Translations under genes and position numbers: made by a program
Notes under the pieces: generated by a model
What the model saw: the letters and a program-made list of their open reading frames with translations, nothing else
Told to the model about the DNA's origin: nothing
Databases searched by the model: none
DNA from: CAWCPR01 sp963797475
GTDB taxonomy: Bacteria > Chloroflexota > Anaerolineae > Anaerolineales > UBA4823
Reading direction: 5' to 3'
DNA length: 64,000 bases
Assembly (NCBI GenBank): GCA_963797475.1
Contig: CAWCPR010000003.1
Location: 806,001-870,000, forward strand
Shown here: positions 35,286 through 44,710 of the stretch, one piece after another
How the letters are laid out: every line of letters starts with the position of its first letter
Position numbering within the stretch: position 1 is the first letter of the stretch

Positions 35286-36974
35286 ATGCAAACGAAATAT
35301 ATTTTCTTTACAGGTGGTGTCGTCAGTTCTGTAGGAAAAGGCGTGACGGCTGCGGCGATCGGACGCTTGCTTAAAGAGCGCGGCTTTGCCGTCGCCGTTC
35401 AAAAACTCGATCCTTATATCAATGTGGACCCGGGGACGATGAGCCCTTACCAGCACGGAGAAGTCTACGTCCTGGATGATGGCGCAGAAACTGACCTCGA
35501 CCTGGGCCACTACGAGCGCTTTATTGATATCAGCTTGAACAGAGTCTGTAACGTCACCACCGGGCAGGTGTATGCCGAAGTGATCGGCAAGGAACGGCGC
35601 GGCGATTACCTGGGTGGGACGATTCAGGTTATCCCTCATATCACCAATGAAATTAAGCGCCGCATCGGCCTGGTCTCAAAAGCAACCGGGGCAGAGATCG
35701 TTCTGGTCGAGATCGGCGGCACAGTCGGTGATATCGAATCGCTGCCGTTCCTGGAGGCGCTGCGACAGATGCGCACCGACGTAGGACGAGAAAATAGCCT
35801 TTATATTCATGTAACCTGGCTGCCATACATCGGAGCGACCGGGGAATTAAAAACCAAGCCGACCCAGCACTCGGTTCGCGAGCTGCGCTCGATCGGCATA
35901 TCGCCGGATGTGATCGTGGCCCGCTCCGACCAGCCGGTTGGCGAAGACCTACGAGAAAAGATCGCCCTATTTTGCGATGTAGAACGCCGAGCCGTGGTGC
36001 CGATGATCACCGAATCTGTGTTATACCAGGTGCCCTTGACGCTGGAAAAGCTCGGCATTGGGGAATACTTGTTGGAGCGGCTGGGCTTGCAGGAGCGCCG
36101 CAGGCCAGATTGGCGTGAATGGGAACAACTGGTGAAGGAAGTCTCCCAATTAAAGCCAACGGTGAATATCGCCCTGGTCGGTAAGTATGTCGAGCTGCAT
36201 GATGCCTATATGAGCGTGCGCGAGGCCCTCAAGCACGCCGGCCTGGCCTTGGGGGTCGAAGTGGAAATCGGCTGGGTGCATTCGGCAGAGCTGGAAAAAG
36301 GCCGCGGCTGGGATATCGTTCAGCAGGCGGATGGCATATTGGTCCCGGGAGGCTTCGGAAGCCGCGGCATTGAAGGAAAAATTCAAGCCATCCACTACGC
36401 ACGCGAGAATAAAATCCCATTCCTGGGGCTTTGCCTGGGAATGCAGTTGATGGTGATTGAGTTTGCCCGCTGTATCATCGGGAGCGACGAGGTGAATTCC
36501 ACCGAATTTGACCGCGCCACACGCTACCCTGTGATCGACTTGATGCCCGACCAACGCGCCATCGCCGATATGGGTGGCACAATGCGTTTAGGCGTTTATC
36601 CTTGCCAGTTGCAGCCTGGAACGCAAGCAGCGCTGGCTTACCGGCAGGATGTCGTTCAAGAGCGCCACCGGCATCGCTTCGAGCTGAATAACGCCTATCG
36701 CGAGGTGCTTTCAAATGGTGGGATGCGGTTTTCAGGGCTATCTCCGGATGGGCGCCTGGTGGAAATCGCCGAGCTTTCGGATCACCCATTCATGCTCGGC
36801 ACACAGTTCCACCCCGAATTTCTTTCACGACCCAACCGGCCCCACCCATTGTTCGTGGCATTCCTGGATGCAGTTCGCCAGCGGGCAGGGCTCGAGCTCG
36901 AACGAACGCCCGCCGAGCAGAACGCCAGCCTGCCTGTTTTTGAAGGGCAAAGCCGACGAATTGGGTTATACTAG
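35286..36974 (+). CDS. pyrG: CTP synthase
   Basis: Converts UTP to CTP using ATP and glutamine. 562 residues from ATG 35286, which has GAGAGG five bases upstream; an upstream TTG would add nine unconserved residues. The synthetase domain opens TKYIFFTGGVVSSVGKGVTAA and has the EIGGTVGDIESLPFLEA signature. The glutamine amidotransferase domain has GGFGSRGIEGKIQA, nucleophile Cys in GLCLGMQLM, and HPEF at the C-terminal catalytic His-Glu. Full length, no oddities. Enolase follows after 90 bp. Confidence 0.97.
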   Translation: MQTKYIFFTGGVVSSVGKGVTAAAIGRLLKERGFAVAVQKLDPYINVDPGTMSPYQHGEVYVLDDGAETDLDLGHYERFIDISLNRVCNVTTGQVYAEVIGKERRGDYLGGTIQVIPHITNEIKRRIGLVSKATGAEIVLVEIGGTVGDIESLPFLEALRQMRTDVGRENSLYIHVTWLPYIGATGELKTKPTQHSVRELRSIGISPDVIVARSDQPVGEDLREKIALFCDVERRAVVPMITESVLYQVPLTLEKLGIGEYLLERLGLQERRRPDWREWEQLVKEVSQLKPTVNIALVGKYVELHDAYMSVREALKHAGLALGVEVEIGWVHSAELEKGRGWDIVQQADGILVPGGFGSRGIEGKIQAIHYARENKIPFLGLCLGMQLMVIEFARCIIGSDEVNSTEFDRATRYPVIDLMPDQRAIADMGGTMRLGVYPCQLQPGTQAALAYRQDVVQERHRHRFELNNAYREVLSNGGMRFSGLSPDGRLVEIAELSDHPFMLGTQFHPEFLSRPNRPHPLFVAFLDAVRQRAGLELERTPAEQNASLPVFEGQSRRIGLY

Positions 36975-37064
36975 CCCTGGGATGATAGGGTGCATTCATT
37001 TTGTAAATTTTGTCTTCCCAGGTTGGCGGGGACAACAAAATAAATCCAAAAAAGAGGTGTAAAA

Positions 37065-38354
37065 ATGGAAACAATTATTGAAGATATCACCGCTCGCGAA
37101 ATCCTGGACTCGCGCGGCAACCCGACCGTGGAGGTTGAAGTGACCTTGATGGAAGGGAGCTGGGGTCGCGCCGCAGTGCCTTCTGGGGCTTCCACCGGGG
37201 TGCATGAAGCGCTCGAATTGCGTGACGGCGACAAGTCGCGCTACGGCGGCAAGGGAGTCCAGAAGGCTGTCGAGCACGTCAATGAAGAAATCGCCGACGC
37301 CTTGATCGGATGGGATGCGACCGAGCAAAAAGCGATTGACCAGGTTCTGTTGGAACTGGATGGCACACCCAATAAATCCAAGTTGGGCGCAAACGCGATC
37401 CTGGGCACCAGCCTGGCTGTCGCCAAAGCAGCAGCCAACGCGCTTGACCTGCCGCTCTACCGCTACATCGGCGGCGTTTACGCCCACGTTCTCCCGGTGC
37501 CGATGATGAATATCCTCAACGGCGGCGCCCATACGGGTTGGCAATCCACCGATGCCCAGGAGTTCATGGTGATGCCGCTTGGGGCAGAGACCTTCGCAGA
37601 AGGGCTGCGATGGGGCGCAGAAATATACCATACCCTCAAGGGAGTACTTAAAGATCGCGGCTACACAGCCCTGGTGGGCGACGAAGGCGGTTACGCTCCG
37701 GCCCTGAAAGCCAACAGCGAAGCCGTTGAGGTGATCCTGGCTGCCATCGAAAAAGCTGGATACAAGGCGGGCGAGCAGGTAGCAATTGCAATTGACCCGG
37801 CCGCCTCCGAATTCTATGACGCACAGGCAGGCATCTACAACTTACGCAAAGAAGGCAAAAAGCTGAACAGTGAGGAAATGGTCGCTTTCTGGAAGTCCTG
37901 GACCGAACAATACCCCATCGTTTCCGTAGAAGATGGCCTGGCCCAGGACGACTGGGCCGGGTGGGAAATGATGACCCGGGAGATGGGCGATAAGATCCAG
38001 ATCGTCGGCGACGATTTGTTGGTGACCAATCCCGAGCGTGTCCGCCGGGCGATCCGCGAGCGCGCCGCGAACGCCTTGCTGGTGAAACTCAACCAGATCG
38101 GAAGCCTGACCGAGACCATCGAGGCCGTCGAGATTTGCCAGCGGGCCGGCTGGCGAGCTGTGACCTCGCACCGCTCAGGAGAAACAGAAGACTCGACCAT
38201 CGCCGACCTGGTGGTGGCATTAAACATGGGGCAGATCAAAACCGGGGCGCCTGCTCGCTCCGACCGAGTGGCGAAGTACAACCAACTGCTGCGCATCGAA
38301 GCCGATTTGGGAGATACAGCCCACTATGCCGGTTGGGAGGCCTTGCGCCGCTAA
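37065..38354 (+). CDS. eno: Enolase
   Basis: Glycolytic enzyme that interconverts 2-phosphoglycerate and phosphoenolpyruvate. 429 residues, standard length. N-terminal DITAREILDSRGNPTVEVEV with the mobile loop SGASTGVHEA; metal ligands in IDPAASEFYD, SVEDGLAQDDW and VGDDLLVTN; catalytic Lys in LVKLNQIGSL; and SHRSGETEDSTIADL near the end. SD AGAGGTG before ATG. Its 3' end overlaps the convergent zinc-ribbon gene by four bases. Confidence 0.97.
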   Translation: METIIEDITAREILDSRGNPTVEVEVTLMEGSWGRAAVPSGASTGVHEALELRDGDKSRYGGKGVQKAVEHVNEEIADALIGWDATEQKAIDQVLLELDGTPNKSKLGANAILGTSLAVAKAAANALDLPLYRYIGGVYAHVLPVPMMNILNGGAHTGWQSTDAQEFMVMPLGAETFAEGLRWGAEIYHTLKGVLKDRGYTALVGDEGGYAPALKANSEAVEVILAAIEKAGYKAGEQVAIAIDPAASEFYDAQAGIYNLRKEGKKLNSEEMVAFWKSWTEQYPIVSVEDGLAQDDWAGWEMMTREMGDKIQIVGDDLLVTNPERVRRAIRERAANALLVKLNQIGSLTETIEAVEICQRAGWRAVTSHRSGETEDSTIADLVVALNMGQIKTGAPARSDRVAKYNQLLRIEADLGDTAHYAGWEALRR

Positions 38355-38944
38355 TCTTCTACTTTCGCCTCTTCGAAATGCTCATCCGCTTTGGCTTCCT
38401 TTATTTCCGGAGCTTCTTCTTCAACAATTTCCGCCGTCTCCGGCTCTTCCTCTTCCACGATAGTGGGGCGCAGGGCCTCATTCAAGGTCAGGTTTTCGCG
38501 GCGCATCCCAGGGGCCGGGGTGCCGCAGTAGGGACACAAATTCCAGGAAAGATCCATCAGCTTGCTGCAGTTGTGGCAATTTTTCTTTAACCGAGTATGG
38601 CAGTTCGGACAAATGATCCAGTTTTCTTTAACGCGCCGCCCGCAGCCCGGGCATAAGGCCGTATCTTCGATCGTCTGCAGCAGCGCCTCTTCTTCCAATG
38701 TATGTTGGTATTCTTCCTCCAGCGTGCTGCGTGGTCTCAGGATCAGGTAAACAACGATCCCGGGTAAAAAGAGAACGGCGACCACCAAAACCGCCAAAAT
38801 ACGCGCCAGTGGATCGCGCGCCCGGCTGCGGATGTCACGGTAGGTCCAGATGACCAGGCTCAGCCAGAGGGCTGCGATGAACGCGCCGCTCCATGCAGTC
38901 AGGAACAAGAGAAAATTCGAGAGAGAGGTTGGGTCGAAAATCAT
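38351..38944 (-). CDS. Membrane protein with double zinc ribbon
   Basis: About 197 residues from ATG 38944. Two N-terminal membrane helices (LLFLTAWSGAFIAALWLSLVIW and ILAVLVVAVLFLPGIVVYLIL) are followed by a cytosolic part. That part has CPGCGRRVKENWIICPNCHTRLKKNCHNCSKLMDLSWNLCPYCG split over two zinc ribbons, then an acidic Glu-rich tail. The layout recalls zinc-ribbon adaptor proteins common in Gram-positives and Chloroflexota. The function is unknown. The stop overlaps the end of enolase on the other strand. Confidence 0.75.
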   Translation of the reverse strand: MIFDPTSLSNFLLFLTAWSGAFIAALWLSLVIWTYRDIRSRARDPLARILAVLVVAVLFLPGIVVYLILRPRSTLEEEYQHTLEEEALLQTIEDTALCPGCGRRVKENWIICPNCHTRLKKNCHNCSKLMDLSWNLCPYCGTPAPGMRRENLTLNEALRPTIVEEEEPETAEIVEEEAPEIKEAKADEHFEEAKVED

Positions 38945-39117
38945 AGGCCAATCCGTTACGGCGATTATAGCATGGAAGCTCGTCTCACCACACTTCAACT
39001 CTTGAGAAGGTCGCGCTGATTTGGCGCGAATCCCAACAACCTTGCAGGGTTTACTTGCCCGAAAGAAGGGCTTATTGTATATTAAAGCCTTATCCGCGCC
39101 TTGAATTTCGGAGAGCT

Positions 39118-39819
39118 ATGAAAGAACAAAATGCGATCTACCGGATTACCGACCTGGAAGAAGACGAACGACCGCGCGAAGAACTCGCAAAACACGGGCC
39201 GCAAGCGCTCAGCCCGTCCGAATTGCTGGCGATCCTGCTGCGCGTGGGAACGCAAGGCGAAAATGCCGTCCAGGTAGGGCAGCGCCTTTTGCAGGACCTG
39301 GGCGGTCTGCCCGGCCTGCACCGGGCGTCTTATGAAGAGGTGTGCAGCCAGCATGGCATCGGCCCCGCCAAGGCTGCCCAAATAAAAGCTGCGATCGAGT
39401 TAGGCCGCCGGCTGGCGGTCGAGTCGCCAGAGGACTTGCCTGCAATCCACAGCCCAGCGGACGCCGCAGTATTAGTGCAATACGAGATGAGCGCCCTGGA
39501 GCAAGAGGAGCTGCGCGTCATGCTGCTGAACACCCGAAACCAGGTTCTTGACGTGAGAAAAGTGTATCAAGGCTCGCTGAACTCTTCCCAGGTCCGCGTG
39601 GGAGAGCTGTTCAAAATGGCGATTCGCAAAAACGCGGCCGCGATCATCGTCGTCCACAACCACCCCAGTGGGGACCCAACTCCCAGCCCAGACGATGTTG
39701 CCGTTACACGCGCTATCACCCAGGCCGGCAAGCTCCTGGATATCGAAGTGCTCGACCACCTTGTTATTGGCGCCAATCGCTTCGTCTCGCTCAAAGAGCG
39801 TGGCCTCGGCTTTACGTAG
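39118..39819 (+). CDS. radC: RadC/JAB-domain protein
   Basis: A 233-residue RadC-family protein. The start is ATG 39118 with GGAGAG directly upstream; an earlier in-frame start adds unconserved residues. The N-terminal helix-hairpin-helix part contains RPREELAKHGPQALSPSELLAILL and QHGIGPAKAAQIKAAIELG. The C-terminal JAB metalloprotease-like domain has His180 and His182 in VHNHPSGDPTPSPDD, the full JAMM metal site. Despite its name, a repair role is not established for the family. Stands alone. Confidence 0.93.
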   Translation: MKEQNAIYRITDLEEDERPREELAKHGPQALSPSELLAILLRVGTQGENAVQVGQRLLQDLGGLPGLHRASYEEVCSQHGIGPAKAAQIKAAIELGRRLAVESPEDLPAIHSPADAAVLVQYEMSALEQEELRVMLLNTRNQVLDVRKVYQGSLNSSQVRVGELFKMAIRKNAAAIIVVHNHPSGDPTPSPDDVAVTRAITQAGKLLDIEVLDHLVIGANRFVSLKERGLGFT

Positions 39820-39873
39820 CCGCCTGTTTACGCAAATGTGCGAAAGCAGGCCGGTCTGGTTTCGATAGCTTCC

Positions 39874-40170
39874 TCAACCGGACGTGAGCCGGATTGAGAA
39901 ACGGGTGAATTCCCCGCTGGCGGTTTCCCACTCTGTTTGTACGGAATATACCGAAGAAGCGCTTGGCCCGCGCTGCAGCGCTTTTAGAAGTTTCTCCAGA
40001 TTTTGGCGTTCACCCTCAGCCAAAACCTCGACTGAGCCATCCCAGCAATTCCGCACCCAGCCAAACACCTTCAGAGCATAAGCCTTTTCTTCCACAAAAA
40101 CGCGGAAACCCACTCCCTGGACGCGCCCCTCGACGATGGCATGCAGGCGAGCTGTTTCTTGCTCCGCCAT
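39874..40170 (-). CDS. acyP: Acylphosphatase
   Basis: A small enzyme of 98 residues that hydrolyses carboxyl-phosphate mixed anhydrides such as acetyl phosphate. The signature GRVQGVGFRVFVEEKA contains catalytic Arg23, and GWVRNCWDGSVEV contains Asn41; both catalytic residues are present. Cytosolic. It lies 72 bp downstream of the secreted protease-like gene on the same strand. Confidence 0.93.
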   Translation of the reverse strand: MAEQETARLHAIVEGRVQGVGFRVFVEEKAYALKVFGWVRNCWDGSVEVLAEGERQNLEKLLKALQRGPSASSVYSVQTEWETASGEFTRFSIRLTSG

Positions 40171-40242
40171 TCCGTCTCCTTTGGATTGTGTGCCTTTTCT
40201 TCCGGCAGGTGGCTGACCTGGCCAACCTGCTTCCTGGAAATC

Positions 40243-41487
40243 TCAGCGCGCCAGCGTATCCAACGGCTGCCGGCGCATCCGCACGACGATCATGCTCAAT
40301 GGACCGATCATGATGACCAGGGATATCGTAAACCAGGGAAGAAGATTTCTAAGCGCTACAAGGTTGGTATCTTCGCCAAATACTGCCTGGCGCCACTGGC
40401 GTTCTACCTGATTGAGAGACACCCCCAACACACTTTCCACACCATGCTCGCAGTCCATGCCGTTGGCAAAGCTGGTTGTTAGATCGGTTAATCCGGAGGT
40501 GCCGAAACTGTTGTGTAAGTAGCGAGTAAAAGAAGCAGACTGGGCATAAGCCAATAATGCGCCGGAAGCGTCCCTTGGAAAGGTAGCGCACAGGGAAGAC
40601 ATCGAGAGCAGGCCCCCCTGTTGGTAGGCGTCGTCCAGCAAGATTTCATAATCCGGGTTCGGGGACAACTCAGTGTCCGAGGCCAGGCCCTCGCTAAGCC
40701 AAACTGGCAAGTTCCTGTAAGCGGGGCCGACGAATTGGTAAGTCATCACGTGCATCAGCTCGTGGGGGATGCGCTGTTCAATCAGGGTTGGCTGTTCCGG
40801 TCCCAATGGTAGGGCAACTAGCATCACAGACAGGTCTGGAATCGCATGGCCAGCCACATCCTGAACCTCACCTGGATCTAAAACCGGCTGTAACTCCTTT
40901 GCATTGGTATAAACAAAGATATCGATCTTTCCCGTCGGGTCGGGAGCGTTGATTAAGCTTTTTACTTTGGTAAGCCCCTCTTGTGCAACATCCAATATCC
41001 GCTGGGCGAAAGCAGCGTCGCCTTCGTGCCAGTGGACCCGAAAAACCTTATCTTCTAAAACCTGCCATTGAAAACGGTTGTCCTGGTATTTAAATTGAAA
41101 ATATGGGCTGGTAGATGCACTCCCATCCTGGAAGACCACCCGGTACCGATATTGGATGGTTGAAAAAGGGCGCAACTGGTTATTCGTAAGGTCATAGTCC
41201 AGGCTGAGCTTGCCATCTGGCGCCAAATTTACCGCGTTCGATACAGTGTGCGGGTCTCCTTGGGCTCCGAACAAGACCAATACCTCGTCAACGGGCTGGT
41301 CTGTCTTCAAATTGGCTTGAAAGTGGAGCGATTCACGAAACGTGTAATCAACGGTGGGATTCGATATCCCAAAATCCGCCCGGGCAGGAAATGCAGTCAG
41401 CAGGATCGCCAATAGCGCCATGGATAACAAGGCTGCTTTTACGAGTTGGACAAAATGTGGCGGATAGCGGCCGGGTTTTGCAAACAT
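40243..41487 (-). CDS. Secreted, membrane-anchored peptidase-MA-like metalloprotein
   Basis: A 414-residue protein exported by an N-terminal signal (ALLSMALLAILLTAFPARA). A beta-rich region to about residue 150 precedes a gluzincin-type domain: HELMH at about 241-245, and the third zinc ligand Glu in LPVWLSEGLAS about 20 residues later. A single C-terminal membrane helix (LLPWFTISLVIMIGPLSMIVV) ends in a basic tail. This architecture (peptidase MA-like plus C-terminal anchor) is recurrent in Chloroflexota. It should act outside the cytoplasmic membrane; the substrate is unknown. One base separates it from the upstream AEC transporter gene. Confidence 0.85.
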   Translation of the reverse strand: MFAKPGRYPPHFVQLVKAALLSMALLAILLTAFPARADFGISNPTVDYTFRESLHFQANLKTDQPVDEVLVLFGAQGDPHTVSNAVNLAPDGKLSLDYDLTNNQLRPFSTIQYRYRVVFQDGSASTSPYFQFKYQDNRFQWQVLEDKVFRVHWHEGDAAFAQRILDVAQEGLTKVKSLINAPDPTGKIDIFVYTNAKELQPVLDPGEVQDVAGHAIPDLSVMLVALPLGPEQPTLIEQRIPHELMHVMTYQFVGPAYRNLPVWLSEGLASDTELSPNPDYEILLDDAYQQGGLLSMSSLCATFPRDASGALLAYAQSASFTRYLHNSFGTSGLTDLTTSFANGMDCEHGVESVLGVSLNQVERQWRQAVFGEDTNLVALRNLLPWFTISLVIMIGPLSMIVVRMRRQPLDTLAR

Positions 41488-41488
41488 C

Positions 41489-42400
41489 TCAACTCCCCAA
41501 TAAAGCTAAGATCGGGGTCAACGTGATCGAACTGAGCAAGGTGGACGTAAACACAGCGGCTGTCACAAATGAAGGCTCCAGGTCAAATTCGATCGCCAAA
41601 ACGGTCGTCAGGATCGCAGTGGGCATCGCTGATTGGGTGATGCCCGCCAGACGGGCATAGCCATGCAAATGGAATGCAAAACTCAGGCCAAAGGCTATCG
41701 CTGGGGCGACCAGGATACGCGAAAAACTAGAAAGCGCTAACGGCAGTGCCTGGCCTTTCCACCTTACAGTTTGAAATTGTAACCCAAGCAGCACAAGCAT
41801 GGAGGGGATCGAGGCATCGCCTAACAAATTCGTGGTCCGTTCCAAGGCCAGGGGAAGCTTCCAGCCTGCTCGCAAGAAAACAAAAGCCAAAACCAGAGCA
41901 TAAACGGTCGGCACCTTCAACAAGTTCGACAGCGCTTGCTTGAAGTTCTTTTTCCCCATCGAGGCGATCAGCACGCCGAAAGTGTAAGCCAGGATGGCCG
42001 ATGCGACGAAATAAAGGCTGGCGAACGCCAGGGCAGGCTCGCCAAACGCGAAAAGATTCACGGACAGCCCAAAGTTTCCGGAATTCATGAAGATGCTGGT
42101 GAGCACGACCGCGGCCAGTAACCGCCGGTCCAGCTTCATCGCCCGGCCAGCCAGGAAAGCGAATATCCCCACTAGCAAGCTGACCCCGGCAGTAAAGGCC
42201 ATCATTGTAAGAATGTCAGCATTGCTCAACTGGCTTTGGGCGATTAATTTAAAGATCAGGCAGGGACTGAAAATATAAAAAATCACCTGGGAGAGGGAAC
42301 GGGGGTTAATGCTTAGGAATTTCGAAAGCAAAAAGCCCGCGCCCGCCGCCAGGAAGATTGGCAGGAGGTTGTTGGCGAAGAGGACGAGCAGCTCGCTCAA
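41489..42400 (-). CDS. AEC-family (auxin efflux carrier) transporter
   Basis: A membrane transporter of 303 residues with about ten helices in two inverted halves. Typical features include the N-terminal LLPIFLAAGAGFLLSKFLSINPRSLSQVIFYIFSPCLIF and the loop FMNSGNFGLSVNLFAFGEPALAFASLYF, where the Asn-Phe-Gly signature lies. Family members export malate, malonate or other organic acids. It overlaps the HEAT-repeat gene by four bases and is followed by the protease-like gene after one base, so it sits inside a tight leftward operon starting at rseP. Confidence 0.85.
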   Translation of the reverse strand: MSELLVLFANNLLPIFLAAGAGFLLSKFLSINPRSLSQVIFYIFSPCLIFKLIAQSQLSNADILTMMAFTAGVSLLVGIFAFLAGRAMKLDRRLLAAVVLTSIFMNSGNFGLSVNLFAFGEPALAFASLYFVASAILAYTFGVLIASMGKKNFKQALSNLLKVPTVYALVLAFVFLRAGWKLPLALERTTNLLGDASIPSMLVLLGLQFQTVRWKGQALPLALSSFSRILVAPAIAFGLSFAFHLHGYARLAGITQSAMPTAILTTVLAIEFDLEPSFVTAAVFTSTLLSSITLTPILALLGS

Positions 42401-43467
42401 TCTTCAATATCCTCGTCTTCGTCGTCCTCCTCGATCAAGTCAAATAACACATCCTCGATATCTGGCTCATCGGCGCTCGCATCGATAAAATCTTCTTCGC
42501 CTTCGACTTCAGGGAGATCAAAAAGAGCAAAAAGCCCGATTTCCTCATTAAAGGTCAGGTTGTCGAGAGCATCATCGATGAAATCGGCCTCCTTTTCATC
42601 GTCGGTCTCGTCGTAAAGGTTCTCCAGAATTTCACGCACGCCTTCACCGCCGATCTGAGAGAGCGACCAGATGCAGGCTGCCCTGACGTTATCGTTCGGA
42701 TCATCCAGAAGGTCGATGAGTTGCGGCAGGGCCTCATCAATCTCCAGCTCGCCCGCGGCCCGGGCTGCCTCTGCTCTAACGGCTGGCTGGTTGTTTTCCA
42801 GCATATTCAAAACTTTCGGCTGCCAGACCTCTTGAGCCGAGCGCCCCATGGCAAACAAGGCACTGACCAACCAATCCCTCTCGCCATTGTTGTAGGCAGC
42901 CTCAATCAGGGGAGGAACTTCATCTCGACTGGAATATCCCAGCGCCTCCAGGGAGCGCCGGCGAACCAACAGCTCCTCGGCGCCGGTCGTGGCTTGCAGC
43001 AGCGCCTCTTCAACCTGGCTCAGTTTTAAGGCAGAGAGCTCTTCGATTTCACCCAGGTACACGTATTTCCCAAGGGCGGTTGCGGCTGCGGCCCGCACCT
43101 CCGGCTCAATGTCTGTCTTCAACAGATTCAGGAAGATGTCAGGCAGGTCGGAGGCTTCATATTCCCATAATACGCGGATAGCCGGCAGGCGCACTTGCGG
43201 ATCTTCGTCGCTTAATGCCAGGCGCGCCAGCGCCTCGAAAGAGAGCAGGGTGTCATTTTCGCTAAGCCCTTCGATATCTTCAAGCAAAGCTTTCCGGCGC
43301 CAGGCAGGGATTTTCGGCCAGATCTTTTCGACTTCGGCCAGTTCTAATTTCTCCAGATCGGAAAGCCGGTAAAGGAAGACCGGCTTGAAAGGTGTTTCGG
43401 CATCCAACAAAGCATCCAATAGTTCACGGAAAGGTATTTTACTCGGTGTGGACATGGCTGGCATCAC
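42397..43467 (-). CDS. HEAT-repeat protein with acidic C-terminus
   Basis: A 356-residue cytosolic protein. It is built of about six to eight HEAT-like helical repeats (for example LSDEDPQVRLPAIRVLWEY, EPEVRAAAATALGKY, DPNDNVRAACIWSLSQIG), a scaffold for protein binding. The last 50 residues are almost all Asp and Glu (DLIEEDDEDEDIED). It starts inside the site-2 protease stop (four-base overlap) and ends inside the AEC start, so it is translated with them. No enzymatic motif. A membrane-stress link through the neighbouring protease is only a guess. Confidence 0.75.
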   Translation of the reverse strand: MMPAMSTPSKIPFRELLDALLDAETPFKPVFLYRLSDLEKLELAEVEKIWPKIPAWRRKALLEDIEGLSENDTLLSFEALARLALSDEDPQVRLPAIRVLWEYEASDLPDIFLNLLKTDIEPEVRAAAATALGKYVYLGEIEELSALKLSQVEEALLQATTGAEELLVRRRSLEALGYSSRDEVPPLIEAAYNNGERDWLVSALFAMGRSAQEVWQPKVLNMLENNQPAVRAEAARAAGELEIDEALPQLIDLLDDPNDNVRAACIWSLSQIGGEGVREILENLYDETDDEKEADFIDDALDNLTFNEEIGLFALFDLPEVEGEEDFIDASADEPDIEDVLFDLIEEDDEDEDIED

Positions 43468-44501
43468 TTGGGCAGTTGCAGAGGGTTGATAAAATCTTGC
43501 AAGTTGATGTAAATCAACAGGATCAACAGCAGAGTAAATCCGACCAGGTGGATCATGTTCTCGTATTGGGGTGGAATCCGCTTTCGTACCAGGATCTCCG
43601 GCAGGGTCAGTAAAATTCGCCCACCATCCAGGGCCGGGATCGGGAAGAGATTGAGGACCCCTAACGAGATCGAGATCGCCATAAAGAAATATAACGGACT
43701 CGGAAACTGCTGGTAGATATCAAACATGCCTTTGTATCCAACCAGGCGGCCTTCCTGGGGGGTGACCTGGCCCTGGAAATAATGGATAGGAAGCAGCAAA
43801 ATGCCGCGCACATTTTCGTAAGCCGCGTACGCGCCGCGTGAAATCGCGGTTGTCAACCCAACCGGTTGGGTGGGATTTCCCATGCGGATACCAATGGCGC
43901 CCTGGTCCGGCGGTGGTGAGCTGCGTGGGGTCAGAGTCACGTTGTAGGTCTGGTCTCCGCGCTGGTAAGTCATCTCGATCGGCTTCCCCAGGTTATCTTG
44001 AACACGCTGCTGCAAAATTTCGAAGCTGTCAATTTTTTCGCCGTTGATTTGCAGGATCACATCCTCAGGCTGTAAGCCCGCCTGCGCCGCTGGGGAATCC
44101 GGCACGACCTGGGTGATTTTCACGATCGACGAGATTGGGTCTCCCAGGGTATAAAACAGCAGAACGCCCAGAACCAGGCCGATGAGCAGGTTCATTACCG
44201 GCCCGGCAAACAAAACCCCCAGGCGGACCCACGGACTGGCTGCTGCCAGCCCGCCTTCGACCGAAGGGTCGTTTTCGCCCTTGGGGCGCACGAATCCCCC
44301 AAGCGGGATCCAGTTCAGGCTGTACACCGTGCCATTGGCTTCAAAAAGCTTGAGCATGCGCGGTGGGAAACCGATACCAAACTCCTCGACTTCTACCTTT
44401 AGCAGCCGGGCGACGATAAAATGCCCGAATTCGTGCAGCAAGATCAGGGCGGCGATGCCGATAATAAACTGAGCTAATTTCGTTAATACAACAAGATCCA
44501 T
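43464..44501 (-). CDS. rseP: RseP-type site-2 (M50) intramembrane protease
   Basis: An intramembrane zinc protease of 345 residues that cuts membrane-spanning anti-sigma factors or signal peptides. HEFGH lies at 23-27 within the first helix, a PDZ domain at about 115-200 (VVPDSPAAQAGLQPEDVILQINGEK), and the second metal motif NLFPIPALDGGRI at about 285-297. Four helices are expected. One PDZ domain instead of the two of E. coli RseP, as in many Gram-positive homologues. It is the first gene of the leftward operon with the HEAT protein, AEC transporter, peptidase and perhaps acylphosphatase. Confidence 0.92.
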   Translation of the reverse strand: MDLVVLTKLAQFIIGIAALILLHEFGHFIVARLLKVEVEEFGIGFPPRMLKLFEANGTVYSLNWIPLGGFVRPKGENDPSVEGGLAAASPWVRLGVLFAGPVMNLLIGLVLGVLLFYTLGDPISSIVKITQVVPDSPAAQAGLQPEDVILQINGEKIDSFEILQQRVQDNLGKPIEMTYQRGDQTYNVTLTPRSSPPPDQGAIGIRMGNPTQPVGLTTAISRGAYAAYENVRGILLLPIHYFQGQVTPQEGRLVGYKGMFDIYQQFPSPLYFFMAISISLGVLNLFPIPALDGGRILLTLPEILVRKRIPPQYENMIHLVGFTLLLILLIYINLQDFINPLQLPK

Positions 44502-44710
44502 AGTTACCTACAATCCAATTCTACTGGAACGATTTTTCAATTCTGGAGCGATTATATCCTGTCCCTCACGAATAGGAAAGTTCTATACAAGCCCTGAACG
44601 GCTGTTCTAACGCTTTTCTAACGCAATAGGCGCGCCGGGCGGTTTCCCATCCGAAATCAAGTCGGGACCTTAGCTGTCAAAGTATTTATTGGGATCAGGT
44701 ACAGCGCTTC